Source: DAOTXS01 sp034435055 (GTDB lineage Bacteria; Chloroflexota; Anaerolineae; UBA4142). From it: DNA of 64,000 bases. Of this stretch, positions 49,756 through 59,289 are shown piece after piece. The notes beneath the pieces were generated by a model, which was not told where the DNA came from, searched no databases, and saw only the letters and a list, made by a program, of their open reading frames with translations. The stretch covers positions 1-64,000 of the forward strand of contig DAOTXS010000087.1 in NCBI GenBank assembly GCA_034435055.1, in the 5' to 3' direction. Position numbers and translations under genes: made by a program. Numbering within the stretch: position 1 is the stretch's first letter; every line of letters begins with the position of its first letter.

Positions 49756-51093
49756 ATGGACATTGAAAAGATTGTGTTGATTCAGCCCGCACACGCTGGA
49801 CGCATTTGGGGCAAGGCGGCGGGGACACCCTATACGTTAATGCGGCTCGCTTCGATGGTGCCGCAGGATATAACGGTCGAAATCTGGGATCAAAACCTGG
49901 GGGCACTCAACTATGAGCGATTGAACGCGCGCACACTTGTTGGGATTAGCAGTATGACGCTGACGATTGACGCGGCGCAAACGATTGCCAAGCAAGCGCG
50001 GGCGCGTGCGAGCAAAGTGGTGGTGGGCGGGGTGCATGCCACCTTGATGCCAGACGAGGTGGCGGCGTGGGCAGATACAGTTATCGTTGGTGAGGCGTAT
50101 CGCACGTGGCCCCGCATCATCGAAGATTTTGCCAACGAACGCTTATTGCCGCGTTACGTGGACGTGGAATGGGCGCCGCTGGGTGATCTGGCGCCGATCA
50201 GTGATCGTGTCATTCGCCAAGTGGACGAGCATCGAAATTACTGGACGCCATCGCTCGAGATTACGCGCGGGTGTCCGCGCAACTGCACCTTTTGTACGGC
50301 GGTGCGCGTCTCGGGCAAAGTGATGCGGTATCGCCCGGTCGAGCAAATCGTCGAAGAAATCGGACGACGCAAAATCAAACGATTCTTTCTCACCGACGAC
50401 AACTTTGGTTTGAATTTCCGCATTGCGCCGGACTATGTGGAGCAAGTCTTTCGCGCGCTGGAGCCGTTGCCGTTGCACAGTTGGACCACTCAGACCGAGT
50501 TGATCATCGCCGAGTTTCCGGATTTGTTGGACCTGGCGCGGCGCGCCCACTTGGACAAGTTCTTTGTTGGCTTTGAGTCGATCAATCCAGATAATCGTCG
50601 TGATTTAGGGGGCAAGACCAAGGGGCAAGCGGCGGACATCAAACGCATCGTGCGCCGGATTCACGATCACGGGCTGGGCGTCGTCGGCTTGTTCGTTTTT
50701 GGTTTCGATCACGATACGGTCGATGTGTTTGAGCGCACGTGGCAATTCATTCGCGAGACGGAATTCGATGGTGTGAGTGTTACCGTGTTGACACCTTTTC
50801 CGGCAACCCCGCAACGTGAATTGTTGATTCAGGAAGGGCGCTTGTTTCCAAATGTGCCGTGGAGTCATTACGATACCGCGCACGTTACCTTCCATCCCAA
50901 GTTGATGACAGCGGAACAATTGCGCGAGGGGTACGATTGGCTTTGTCGTCGCGTGTACTCGCCGAGCGCGATTGCCACGCGCGGTCTGCGCGCATTGAGT
51001 CGTTATCCGCTAGGTCTGGCGAGGGCAAAGGCGTTTTCTAGTTTCAGTACCGATGTGGGCTATCGCAACGCGTATGCATTTCGAAATCGCTAA
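49756..51093 (+). CDS. B12-binding radical SAM protein
   Basis: 445 residues. The N-terminal about 150 residues are a cobalamin-binding-like domain (LVGISSMTLTIDAAQTIAKQ, KVVVGGVHATLMPDEVAAWA). The radical SAM domain has CPRNCTFC (C-x3-C-x2-C), then FLTDDNFGLN, KFFVGFESINPDN and GVVGLFVFGFDHDTV. This is the BchE/HpnJ-like group that methylates or rearranges lipid-like or cyclic substrates. RBS GAGGAGGGAC. It lies in the surface-polysaccharide cluster next to a lipid-flippase-like gene, so a lipid carrier or glycolipid modification is plausible (inference). Confidence 0.85.
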   Translation: MDIEKIVLIQPAHAGRIWGKAAGTPYTLMRLASMVPQDITVEIWDQNLGALNYERLNARTLVGISSMTLTIDAAQTIAKQARARASKVVVGGVHATLMPDEVAAWADTVIVGEAYRTWPRIIEDFANERLLPRYVDVEWAPLGDLAPISDRVIRQVDEHRNYWTPSLEITRGCPRNCTFCTAVRVSGKVMRYRPVEQIVEEIGRRKIKRFFLTDDNFGLNFRIAPDYVEQVFRALEPLPLHSWTTQTELIIAEFPDLLDLARRAHLDKFFVGFESINPDNRRDLGGKTKGQAADIKRIVRRIHDHGLGVVGLFVFGFDHDTVDVFERTWQFIRETEFDGVSVTVLTPFPATPQRELLIQEGRLFPNVPWSHYDTAHVTFHPKLMTAEQLREGYDWLCRRVYSPSAIATRGLRALSRYPLGLARAKAFSSFSTDVGYRNAYAFRNR

Positions 51094-51108
51094 TCTTTTT
51101 AGGTGCGA

Positions 51109-52110
51109 ATGTCAGCTGTAACTCGCCAGCAGATTGGAACGCTCATCAAGCTCGCGGTGAGTCTCGGCGTGTTGGCTTTTCTGCTGAGCCGGCTCAATCG
51201 CGCGGAATTGGCGAGTCAAGTTGCGAATGCAGAACCGTTCTGGCTATTGCTCGCGCTTGGGCTGTATTTTGTTGCCATTCTTTTGGGCGTCCTCAAGTGG
51301 CGATTGTTGGTGCGGGCTCAACGTCTTTACGCTTCGTATGTCGATCTCGCATCGTTTACTTTCGCCGGTCTGTTCATCGGAAACGTTCTGCCGTCAAATC
51401 TCGGCGGCGATATTGTGCGTGCGTATTCGCTCGCCCGCGCGACCAACGAGTCAACCGAAGCGGCGGTGACCTCGGTGGTCGTTGATCGTTTGATGGGATT
51501 GGTCGCTTTTTTCGGTGCGGCACTTGTGAGCATCGCCCTGGTTTTCGTGTTGGGGACAAATGCTTCTCAACTCGAAGCGCTTGAGGTCGCCACCGTTGTT
51601 TCTGCCGTCGGGTTCACGCTTGGCTGTGCATTGTTCTTTAGCCGCCGTGTGGCTCGGCGGCTGGCTTTTGTTTTCGACTTGCCTGTGCTGACACGCTTCA
51701 AGCCGCGTGCGCGCCGACTTTTTCAAGCGATCCAAGTGTACCGTTTTGGTTATGTGACGCTTGTCGCGAATGTAGGAATTTCCGCGGTGGTACTGGTCGT
51801 GGCAACATTAGTCTGGTACACAGTTGCGCGGGCACTCAGACTTGATATTCCCTTAATCTATTTTTTTCTTTTTAATCCTCTGATTGCACTTGTCCTGATG
51901 TTGCCGATTTCGTTGAACGGCTTGGGGCCCAAAGAAGCGACAGCCGTTTTCTTTTTCGGCTTGGTCGGCGTGCCCAGCGAAGCGGCGTTTATGCTGTCTC
52001 TCCTCTTCCACGCCATCGTGGTCTTGACCAGTCTGCCCGGTGGCGTACTGTGGTGGCGGGAAAGAGGGCGAGGCGCACTGACACATTTAAGCGTGCCACG
52101 CGCGGATTAG
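51109..52110 (+). CDS. UPF0104/LPG-synthase-TM family membrane protein
   Basis: 333 residues from the ATG at 51109. About 8 TM helices with family motifs FAGLFIGNVLPSNLGGDIVR, VTSVVVDRLMGLVAFFGAAL and PISLNGLGPKEATAVFFFGL. These are flippase-like membrane proteins of the MprF/AglD2 type, thought to move lipids or lipid-linked sugars. It stands between the radical SAM and a PTPS-related membrane gene. Confidence 0.82.
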   Translation: MSAVTRQQIGTLIKLAVSLGVLAFLLSRLNRAELASQVANAEPFWLLLALGLYFVAILLGVLKWRLLVRAQRLYASYVDLASFTFAGLFIGNVLPSNLGGDIVRAYSLARATNESTEAAVTSVVVDRLMGLVAFFGAALVSIALVFVLGTNASQLEALEVATVVSAVGFTLGCALFFSRRVARRLAFVFDLPVLTRFKPRARRLFQAIQVYRFGYVTLVANVGISAVVLVVATLVWYTVARALRLDIPLIYFFLFNPLIALVLMLPISLNGLGPKEATAVFFFGLVGVPSEAAFMLSLLFHAIVVLTSLPGGVLWWRERGRGALTHLSVPRAD

Positions 52111-52121
52111 GGAACTTGAGG

Positions 52122-54146
52122 ATGAGTGCGCGGCTTGTCTTTCGTCAGCGATGGTTGGCAGAGGTTCTGGCGCTGGGTGTTCTGGGAGGAGTTGCTTGGG
52201 CGATTGCTGGGGTGATGATCCGCGATGATGTTTTCATCTACGGCGATCATGCGGGACATTACTGGACGCTGTGGTACACGCTCAACATCGCCGCGCCGCA
52301 ACATCAGCGCCTGATCGATTGGATTCCGTACTGGTACGCCGGTTATCCCGAACGACTTTTCTATCCGCCAGGTTCGATGATCGTTGGCTGGATTTTGAAT
52401 CTACTCACACTTGGAAAATTTTCCACTGCGCTGATCTACGAGAGCATCGTTTTTCTTGCGTACGCGTTACCCGCGTTCACTTTTTATTACGCACTCCGCC
52501 GATTCGGATTTCAACGCAATGCCGCATTCGCCGCCGGCGTGATCGTGCTGGGCTTTCCCGCGTTCTTCGATGGCGCACCCGCGGCGATCATCGGAATGGT
52601 CGGCTCACGGTTATCGTTCGGGCTGAACGCGCTCGTGTTCGTTTGGACGATTGAATTTTTGGAAACGCGTCGCTGGCGATGCGCATGGTTTGCCGTGACC
52701 ACCCTCGCGCTGGCGATTCCGCTTCATCCGTACCACGTGCTTGGATTGACGTTCGGGTTCGGTTTGTACGCGCTCGCACGCCGATTGTCGTTGACGCGTG
52801 CCGTTGCACAGATCGGCATCGTCGTCTTGGCTGCGCTTGCGCTTGATGCGTTTTGGCTTGTGCCGTTGTTCGCTCATTCGTCCGGCGCGATGATTCCGCA
52901 CATTCGCGCGACGTTCGATCAGATATGGCGATTGCTGACCGATGCGACGCTATTACCGTATGTGTTCCTCGCGTGGATTGTGGTGATGCGCGCGCGCCGC
53001 GAGCTGGACGCCGCACGACGCGCGATCTTAATCGTTCTGATCGTCCTGCCGATTTTGCTCACGGCGATCATGCTGGTGTGGTCGGTGTTCGTCGTTGCGC
53101 GATTGCATTTTTACCAACTCGATCCGGTGCGTCTGATTGGCGAAATCTATTTCATGCTGATCTTGCTCGCCGCGCTTGGACTCGCTCATCTGAGTGATTG
53201 GCTCGCGCGTTTTGCGCCGCCGCGCATTCGCACTTGGGTTGCATCATCCATCGCGGTGGCGGTGAGTATCGGTTTGCTGATTCCGTTCGCGCAATCATCC
53301 GCGCATTTTGCGCGCGCCGATGGCGAGCCGCGCTTTTTGCGTCAAGCGATTGCCGAGTATCGACTAGATGAATTGTGGGCAACCCTGCGCGAGACGCCGG
53401 GGCGTGTGTGGTTTACCTCTTTCTACACGCGCTTGAACAAGCGCGGAATTGAAACATTCCCCACGACGATTACTGCCCTCACACCGCTCTTTACTGGCCG
53501 TCAAATAATCGGCGGCACGTTCAGCCATTGGTCGCCGATTGGCGCGTTCGTGTGGACAGGGAAAAGCGATCCGCCCGTGCTGTGGGGTTTGCCAGAAGAC
53601 CAGGACGACCGCGCGCTCTTTGGCGTGCCGCTGGAAAAACTCGACGACGCGGATGTGTACGACTATTGCCGGCGTTTCAATATCACGACGATTGTCGCCA
53701 GCATCAACGATTTTCACACGCGCACCTTTTTAGACGCGTCGCCGCATTTTCAATCATACTACAACAATGGCTATTTTTTCGTTTATCGCGTGAACGATTA
53801 CGAAAATGCGTGGTTCGATGCGCGCCATGCAAACGTCGAGTTGCTTTCGTTCGACGATACAGAAATCGTTTTGCGCGTCCACACAGCGCAAGCAGACGCC
53901 AGCGTCAATGTGAAAGTGTACGCGTATCCGCTCTGGCGTGCGCGCACCGATGCCGGACAATCGCTGTCGATTCAACGCGACGATTTGGCGATGATGCAAA
54001 TCGCGTTGCCACCCGGCGAAAATTATACAGTTACGTTGCGCTACGAAGATGGCATCGCTGAACAGATTGGCTCTTTGGTTTCGATTTTGGGCGGAACGAT
54101 CTTGGTAAGTGGCGTGCTGTTTGGGCGTTGGAGGAAAAATTGGTGA
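52122..54146 (+). CDS. Polytopic membrane protein with PTPS-related (PF10131-like) domain
   Basis: 674 residues from the ATG at 52122. About 12 TM helices to residue 430, first loop IYGDHAGHYWTLWYTLNIAA and DWIPYWYAGYPERLFYPPGS, the layout of the so-called 6-pyruvoyl-tetrahydropterin synthase-related membrane family, now seen as GT-C-like. The C-terminal 240 residues are soluble, with a beta-sandwich. Its stop overlaps the next start (GTGA). Likely a glycosyltransferase; donor unknown. Confidence 0.72.
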   Translation: MSARLVFRQRWLAEVLALGVLGGVAWAIAGVMIRDDVFIYGDHAGHYWTLWYTLNIAAPQHQRLIDWIPYWYAGYPERLFYPPGSMIVGWILNLLTLGKFSTALIYESIVFLAYALPAFTFYYALRRFGFQRNAAFAAGVIVLGFPAFFDGAPAAIIGMVGSRLSFGLNALVFVWTIEFLETRRWRCAWFAVTTLALAIPLHPYHVLGLTFGFGLYALARRLSLTRAVAQIGIVVLAALALDAFWLVPLFAHSSGAMIPHIRATFDQIWRLLTDATLLPYVFLAWIVVMRARRELDAARRAILIVLIVLPILLTAIMLVWSVFVVARLHFYQLDPVRLIGEIYFMLILLAALGLAHLSDWLARFAPPRIRTWVASSIAVAVSIGLLIPFAQSSAHFARADGEPRFLRQAIAEYRLDELWATLRETPGRVWFTSFYTRLNKRGIETFPTTITALTPLFTGRQIIGGTFSHWSPIGAFVWTGKSDPPVLWGLPEDQDDRALFGVPLEKLDDADVYDYCRRFNITTIVASINDFHTRTFLDASPHFQSYYNNGYFFVYRVNDYENAWFDARHANVELLSFDDTEIVLRVHTAQADASVNVKVYAYPLWRARTDAGQSLSIQRDDLAMMQIALPPGENYTVTLRYEDGIAEQIGSLVSILGGTILVSGVLFGRWRKNW

Positions 54147-56017
54147 GACGACGCGCGCAATATTTGGACAAATTGATTCCATTTGCACTTGCGCTCGCCA
54201 GTTTCGCGCTTTATCTCCGCACGCTTGCGCCGGACGTGGTGGACGCGGATGGCGGCGAGTTTCAGTTTGCCGCGTGGAATTTTGGATTCGTCCATCCTAC
54301 CGGCTATCCGCTTTACTTGATTCTTGGTGGATTGTTTCAACATCTTGTGCCGATTGGCAACCCAGCGTATCGACTGAATTTGTTTACCGCGATTACCGCC
54401 GCGCTTGCTGTTGCCATTATTTATCTGGTCGCGCACGAACTCACCCGGCATCGCGGCGCATTGATAATCGCGGCGCTATCGTTTGCGCTGACGCGCACGT
54501 TTTGGTACGATGCGAGCGCGGCGGAAACGTACGCGCTCAACGTGCTTTTTATCGCGCTCTTACTGTTCATCGCGTTACGCTGGCAATCTGAACCAACCGC
54601 GAATAAATTTGCCGCGTGTTGTTTTGTGTTCGGACTTGCGCTAGCACATCATCGCACGGTGTTGTTGTGGTTGCCGGCGTTGGCGGTGTTCTTTGTAAAT
54701 TCGATATTGCAAGTTTCAAGTTCAAGGTTCAAGGTTAAAGATTTACTGCCTACTGCCTATTGCCTGCTGCCTTTGCTTCTCTACCTCTACCTTCCGCTCC
54801 GCGCCCCGACCTCTCCCTACTTTTCATTGACGCTTGCACCTGGGCGCAATTTGATTCTCTACGATACCTCACTCGCCGGCTTTATCGATTACGTTTTGGG
54901 ACGCACGTTTCAATCGCAAATTGGCTGGGATGCGGTAAGCGTCGCGCGATTGTTTGCGTTCCCGCAATTATTGCTCGATCAATTCGGCGTGATCGGCGTC
55001 GCGCTTGGCATCGTTGGATTCGCGGCGATGGTGTGGCGGCGCGAGTGGTCAAGATTCGTTTTGTTGTTCGTTGGTTTCGCAACGACGATTTTATTCACAT
55101 CGATTTATCATATCGGTGACATTGCGCATTACTACATTCCCGCCTACCTCGTTTGGGCAATCTGGATCGGAATGGCGATAGCGTGGATGTTGAATTACGT
55201 CTCATATCTCACGTCTCACGTTTCACGTTTCGTTCTGCCTTCTGCTTTCTGCCTACTGCTCTCTGCTTTCTTACTTGTTCCGCAATTTGTTACCAACTTG
55301 CCCTTTGCCAACCGCAGCGGCGAGACGCGTGTGCGCGAAGATTGGACACGGTTGGTTGCAGCTGCGCCGCAAAACGCCATCTTGATTTCCAACGACCGCG
55401 ATGAAATGATGCCACTGTGGTACATTCAGTTCGTCGAAAACACGCGGCGCGATGTGTTGGGCTTGTTCCCGTTGATTACGCCGGCATCGGAATACGCGAA
55501 CGTTGGACGATTGACGGATAGTGTGCTAGACACCGGACGCCCGGTCTATTTCATCAAGCTGATGCCGGGAATCGAGTCCAAGTTTCGCGTTGAACCGGCT
55601 GAACCATTCGTGCGCGTGTTAGGTCGCGCCGTGGAGAAATCACCGCAGTTTGCAAGCGACGCGGCGATTGCGAATCGCGTCCGCGTGACCGGCTTTGATG
55701 TTGCGCGCGCGACGAATGTTTTGTGGGTGGCAATTTTCTGGCAACCGATTGCAAAGTTAGACTCGAATTACACGACCTTTGTCCATCTTCTTGATTCGCG
55801 CGGCAAAGTTGCGCAGGGAAACGATCATCAAGTCGGCGGGGAATTTTATCCAACGTCGTCGTGGGAACCCGGCGAAATCTTGCGCGACGAGTTTGTGATT
55901 TCGCTGTCGACTAATCTCGCACCGGGAAATTATCAATTGCTTGCCGGGATGTATCGCTCAACCGACGGCGAAAAGTTGGGCGCGCCGGTGATTATTGGTA
56001 CGGTGGAAATAAAATGA
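54143..56017 (+). CDS. DUF2723-type GT-C glycosyltransferase (second copy)
   Basis: 624 residues from the GTG at 54143 (GGAGG 8 bases upstream; GTGA overlap). Paralogous to the 42550 gene: DADGGEFQFAAWNFGFVHPT, GYPLYLILGGLFQHLVPIGN, then about 10 TM helices and a C-terminal beta-sandwich (NVLWVAIFWQPIAKLDSNYT). Two short-word repeats interrupt the reading without breaking it: codons for SSSRFKVKDLLPTAYCLLP (54716-54776) and for SYLTSHVSRFVLPSAFCLLL (55197-55272), both reading as hydrophobic, TM-compatible peptides. Confidence 0.82.
   Translation: MRRRAQYLDKLIPFALALASFALYLRTLAPDVVDADGGEFQFAAWNFGFVHPTGYPLYLILGGLFQHLVPIGNPAYRLNLFTAITAALAVAIIYLVAHELTRHRGALIIAALSFALTRTFWYDASAAETYALNVLFIALLLFIALRWQSEPTANKFAACCFVFGLALAHHRTVLLWLPALAVFFVNSILQVSSSRFKVKDLLPTAYCLLPLLLYLYLPLRAPTSPYFSLTLAPGRNLILYDTSLAGFIDYVLGRTFQSQIGWDAVSVARLFAFPQLLLDQFGVIGVALGIVGFAAMVWRREWSRFVLLFVGFATTILFTSIYHIGDIAHYYIPAYLVWAIWIGMAIAWMLNYVSYLTSHVSRFVLPSAFCLLLSAFLLVPQFVTNLPFANRSGETRVREDWTRLVAAAPQNAILISNDRDEMMPLWYIQFVENTRRDVLGLFPLITPASEYANVGRLTDSVLDTGRPVYFIKLMPGIESKFRVEPAEPFVRVLGRAVEKSPQFASDAAIANRVRVTGFDVARATNVLWVAIFWQPIAKLDSNYTTFVHLLDSRGKVAQGNDHQVGGEFYPTSSWEPGEILRDEFVISLSTNLAPGNYQLLAGMYRSTDGEKLGAPVIIGTVEIK
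54716..54776. repeat. In-frame short-word repeat 1 in DUF2723 gene
   Basis: AAGTTTCAAGTTCAAGG words directly followed by ACTGCCTACTGCCTATTGCC words. The second type is translated as LLPTAYCLLP, a hydrophobic segment. Confidence 0.75.
55197..55272. repeat. In-frame short-word repeat 2 in DUF2723 gene
   Basis: TCTCACGTCTCACGTTTCACG words followed by TTCTGCCTTCTGCTTTCTGC words, translated as SYLTSHVSRFVLPSAFCLLL and further hydrophobic residues. Confidence 0.75.
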
Positions 56018-56020
56018 CCT

Positions 56021-56848
56021 ATGCCTGACCCAATCATCGCAACTAAACAAGTGATCGAAGAAGTCTTTGATGGCGCGGCGGCGCGGTACGACCGCGAGGG
56101 ACCGAACGTGTTCGCGCAATTTGGCGCACGCTTGGTCGAATTGCTCGATCTGTCCGGCGGCGAGCGCATTCTCGATGTTGCGACTGGCAAAGGTGCAGTG
56201 CTAATTCCCGCCGCCGAACGCGTCGGACGATTTGGGCGCGTGATCGGAATTGATTTGTCGCAAAAAATGTTGGAGCAGGCGGAAGACGCCGCGCGCGCCA
56301 TCGACTTGGATAATTTTGAACTGTACAAAATGGACGCGGAGCGTCTTGAGTTTCGCGACAATATTTTCGACGTTGTGACGTGTGCGTTCTCGCTCTTTTT
56401 CTTTTCATCGATTGATGTCGCGTTGCGCGAAATGTATCGCGTGCTCGCGCCGGGCGGACGCATCGGTTTGGCGTTGTTTGGCGGCGCGCCGCCGTTTGAG
56501 CCGGGCTGGCGGATTTTCGCCGAGCAGGCGCGCGCGTACAACGCTGCGGTGCGCACGCCGCAACGCGTTGTCTATTCGCCCGACGACGCGCAATCGATCT
56601 TGCTGGATGCCGGATTTGCGGAGGCGCAAATTCATCTGGAAACGTACGATGTCGTTTACGCTGATTTGGACGAGTGGTGGGCGTTTCAATTCATGCTTGG
56701 CAATCGTGCAACATTGATGCGGATGGATGAAGCGACGCGTGCGAAATTCAAAGAGAACTATTTAGCAAAACTGCGTCCGTTACTTCAAGTCGATGGATTG
56801 CATCTGGGCGTTTCGGTGGTGTATGCGCTGGCGCGCAAATTGGTGTGA
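56021..56848 (+). CDS. SAM-dependent class I methyltransferase
   Basis: 275 residues. SAM-binding motif ILDVATGKGAVLIPAA, acidic loop VIGIDLS, and ERLEFRDNIFDVVTCAFSLF. UbiE-like topology. It starts 3 bases after the stop of the DUF2723 gene, so it is the last member of the cluster. Substrate could be a glycan or quinone-like molecule; not determinable. Confidence 0.82.
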   Translation: MPDPIIATKQVIEEVFDGAAARYDREGPNVFAQFGARLVELLDLSGGERILDVATGKGAVLIPAAERVGRFGRVIGIDLSQKMLEQAEDAARAIDLDNFELYKMDAERLEFRDNIFDVVTCAFSLFFFSSIDVALREMYRVLAPGGRIGLALFGGAPPFEPGWRIFAEQARAYNAAVRTPQRVVYSPDDAQSILLDAGFAEAQIHLETYDVVYADLDEWWAFQFMLGNRATLMRMDEATRAKFKENYLAKLRPLLQVDGLHLGVSVVYALARKLV

Positions 56849-56898
56849 GACGTTTGGCACATTTTTTTCGTCCAGTCGGATCATTGTAGAAATTCGCC

Positions 56899-56927
56899 TT
56901 GCAATTCAATAAAACCTGTGCTAAAAT
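56899..56927 (+). promoter_or_regulatory. Promoter of hppA
   Basis: TTGCAA (56899-56904), 17-base spacer ending TGTGC and TAAAAT (56922-56927). Extended -10. A leader of about 105 nt follows, with a small open frame of 25 codons (56940-57017) that lacks a Shine-Dalgarno. Confidence 0.75.
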
Positions 56928-57040
56928 CCGGCAAACTTCATGGAGGAGTTCATTGTAGCGATTTTGGCAAAAATCAATCGGCCGGACAAGGACGTTCGAC
57001 CGTCTTTGTATTTCTAATCTGCAATTTTTAGGAGGAAGGT

Positions 57041-59209
57041 ATGAATCTAGTTTGGGTGGTGCCGGTTTCCGGGTTGTTGGCGTTGCTCTTTGTGGCTTAT
57101 CTGGCATGGGATGTTTTGCGCCGCGACAAAGGGACGAAAGAAATGCAAGAGGTCGCCGCGACGATTTTTGAGGGCGCGGTGGCGTTCATCAAGCGGCAGT
57201 ATTTGACGATTGCAGTTTTGGCGATTGTCGCCGCGGTCATTATTGGTGTCTTGGTTTCGTTGGAAACTTTTACCGAGACAAATGTCAAAGGCGTTGATCT
57301 GGGCATTCGCACGGCGGTTGCGTTTCTCGTCGGCGCGGCGGCGAGCGCGCTCTCTGGAATTATCGGAATGTACGTTGCCGTGCAATCGAATGTGCGCGTG
57401 GCGGGTGCGGCGCGCAAAGGCGTCGAACCGGCGCTCGCGGTCGCGTTGCGCGGCGGCGCGGTGAGCGGGTTCCTCGTCGTGGGGCTTTCGTTGATCGGCG
57501 TCTATTTGATGTTCCTCGCGTACGGCGGTTTGTCCGGCGGCGAAGCCGCGCGCAACGCGCCGTTCCTCATCGTCGGAATGGGATTTGGCGCAAGTTTCGT
57601 CGCGTTGTTCGCGCAATTGGGCGGTGGCATTTATACCAAAGCCGCAGACGTGGGTTCCGATCTGGTTGGTAAAGTGGAAGCCGGGATTCCGGAAGATGAC
57701 CCGCGCAACGCCGGCGTCATTGCGGATCTCGTCGGCGATAACGTGGGCGATTGTGCCGGGCGTGGCGCAGATTTGTTCGAATCGACAGTCGCGGAAAATA
57801 TCGGCGCGATGATTTTGGGCGTGGCGATTTTTGCCGTTACGAAAAATGTCGATTGGATTTTCTTCCCGCTTGTCGTCCGCGCATTCGGTTTGATTGCATC
57901 GATTGTTGGCGTGTGGGCGACGACCTCGCTTCCGTTTTTCAAATTGAATGCCGGCGAAGAGCCGATGAATCCGATGTTTCGCGGATTTGCATTGACGGTT
58001 GTGCTTGCCGCCGGTGCGATGTATTTTGTGGTGATGCAATTGCTGGGCAACATCAACTTTTTCTGGGCGGGCATCGTCGGTTTGGTGACGAGTGTTGTGT
58101 TCTTTTTGATCACGATGTACTACACCGAATCGCGGTGGCGGCCGGTACAAAGCATCGCCAAAGCATCGTTGCGCGGAACGGGCCCGAATATCATCACCGG
58201 TCTCGCGGTCGGTCTCGAAAATACTGCCGCGCCGGTTGTCGCGGTCGGCATTGCGTTGATTTCATCGTACTGGCTTGGTACGCAAGCGGCGGTTGCGCTC
58301 GGCGTCGAACAGTACGTCGCCGGTGTTTTTGGAACGGCGGTGGCGACGATGGGGATGTTGATGCCAGCCGCTTTCATTCTGGCGATGGACACGTTTGGAC
58401 CCATCGTTGATAACGCGGGCGGCATCGTCGAAATGTCCGGCGCGCCGGCAGAAATTCGCAAAGGGACCGATGCGCTGGATGCGGCGGGCAACACAACGAA
58501 AGCGTTGACGAAAGGGTACGCGATTGGATCGGCGGCGCTCGCGGCGTTCTTGTTGTTCAGCGCGTACCTCGATAAAGTTGCGGCGGTGCGCACGGCGATG
58601 GGTTTGCCGGCGGAAATCGTCAAGGCGTCGCACCGGGTTGACATCGGCAAAGTGGAAGTGTTTGTTGGCGCGATGCTCGGCGCGGGATTGATTTTCCTCT
58701 TCTCGTCGCTCGCGATGCGCGCGGTGAGCCAGGTCGCGGAAAAAATCGTGGATGAAGTGCGCCGCCAGTTCCGTGAAATCCCCGGGATTATGGAGCGCAA
58801 GAATAAACCGGATTACGCGCGCGCGGTGGATATTACCGCGACCGGTGCCCAGCGTGCGATGGTCGCGCCCGGTTTGCTTGCCGTCGGTGTGCCGATTATC
58901 GTGGGCATTCTCTTGCGCGCAGAAGCCGAAGCCGCGTTGTTGATGGTCGGCACGATTGCCGGTATCATTCTGGCAACGGTGATGAATAACGGCGGCGGCG
59001 CGTGGGACAATGCGAAAAAGTACATCGAGTCCGGCGAGTTCAAGGACGAGAATGGCAAGGTGCACAAAAAGGGAAGCGACGCGCACAAAGCGGCGGTCGT
59101 CGGCGACACGGTGGGCGATCCGTTCAAGGATACGGCGGGTCCATCGTTGCACGTGTTGATCAAACTGCTTTCGACGATCACGTTGGTGTTGGCACCGTTG
59201 TTTATTTAG
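57041..59209 (+). CDS. hppA: Membrane proton-pumping pyrophosphatase (K+-independent type)
   Basis: 722 residues, about 16 TM helices. The PPi-binding and catalytic block is KAADVGSDLVGKVEAGIPED followed by DPRNAGVIADLVGDNVGDCA. The diagnostic GNTTKA (Lys in the fifth position) is the form of potassium-independent enzymes; potassium-dependent ones have Ala there. NNGGGAWDNAKKYIE and GDTVGDPFKDTAGPSLHVLI close the C-terminal active site. It hydrolyses PPi and pumps protons outward, saving energy. RBS AGGAGGAAGG. Confidence 0.95.
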   Translation: MNLVWVVPVSGLLALLFVAYLAWDVLRRDKGTKEMQEVAATIFEGAVAFIKRQYLTIAVLAIVAAVIIGVLVSLETFTETNVKGVDLGIRTAVAFLVGAAASALSGIIGMYVAVQSNVRVAGAARKGVEPALAVALRGGAVSGFLVVGLSLIGVYLMFLAYGGLSGGEAARNAPFLIVGMGFGASFVALFAQLGGGIYTKAADVGSDLVGKVEAGIPEDDPRNAGVIADLVGDNVGDCAGRGADLFESTVAENIGAMILGVAIFAVTKNVDWIFFPLVVRAFGLIASIVGVWATTSLPFFKLNAGEEPMNPMFRGFALTVVLAAGAMYFVVMQLLGNINFFWAGIVGLVTSVVFFLITMYYTESRWRPVQSIAKASLRGTGPNIITGLAVGLENTAAPVVAVGIALISSYWLGTQAAVALGVEQYVAGVFGTAVATMGMLMPAAFILAMDTFGPIVDNAGGIVEMSGAPAEIRKGTDALDAAGNTTKALTKGYAIGSAALAAFLLFSAYLDKVAAVRTAMGLPAEIVKASHRVDIGKVEVFVGAMLGAGLIFLFSSLAMRAVSQVAEKIVDEVRRQFREIPGIMERKNKPDYARAVDITATGAQRAMVAPGLLAVGVPIIVGILLRAEAEAALLMVGTIAGIILATVMNNGGGAWDNAKKYIESGEFKDENGKVHKKGSDAHKAAVVGDTVGDPFKDTAGPSLHVLIKLLSTITLVLAPLFI

Positions 59210-59245
59210 AGTTCAAGGTTCAGAGTTTAAGGTTTCAAGTTGGAA
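59210..59245. repeat. Short tandem repeat (GTTCAAGGTTC type)
   Basis: GTTCAAGGTTCAGAG and TTTAAGGTTTCAAGTTGG words directly after the hppA stop codon. Confidence 0.6.
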
Positions 59246-59252
59246 AAGGAAT

Positions 59253-59285
59253 GCGCCCGGTGAAAGCCGGGCGCGTTTTTGTTTT
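59253..59285 (+). terminator. Intrinsic terminator of hppA
   Basis: GCGCCCGG and CCGGGCGC form an 8-bp GC stem around TGAAAG, followed by GTTTTTGTTTT. Confidence 0.92.
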
Positions 59286-59289
59286 GTGT

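Noticed and set aside
56940..57017. 25-codon open frame in the hppA leader
   Set aside because: No Shine-Dalgarno and no attenuator-like codon pattern; likely chance.
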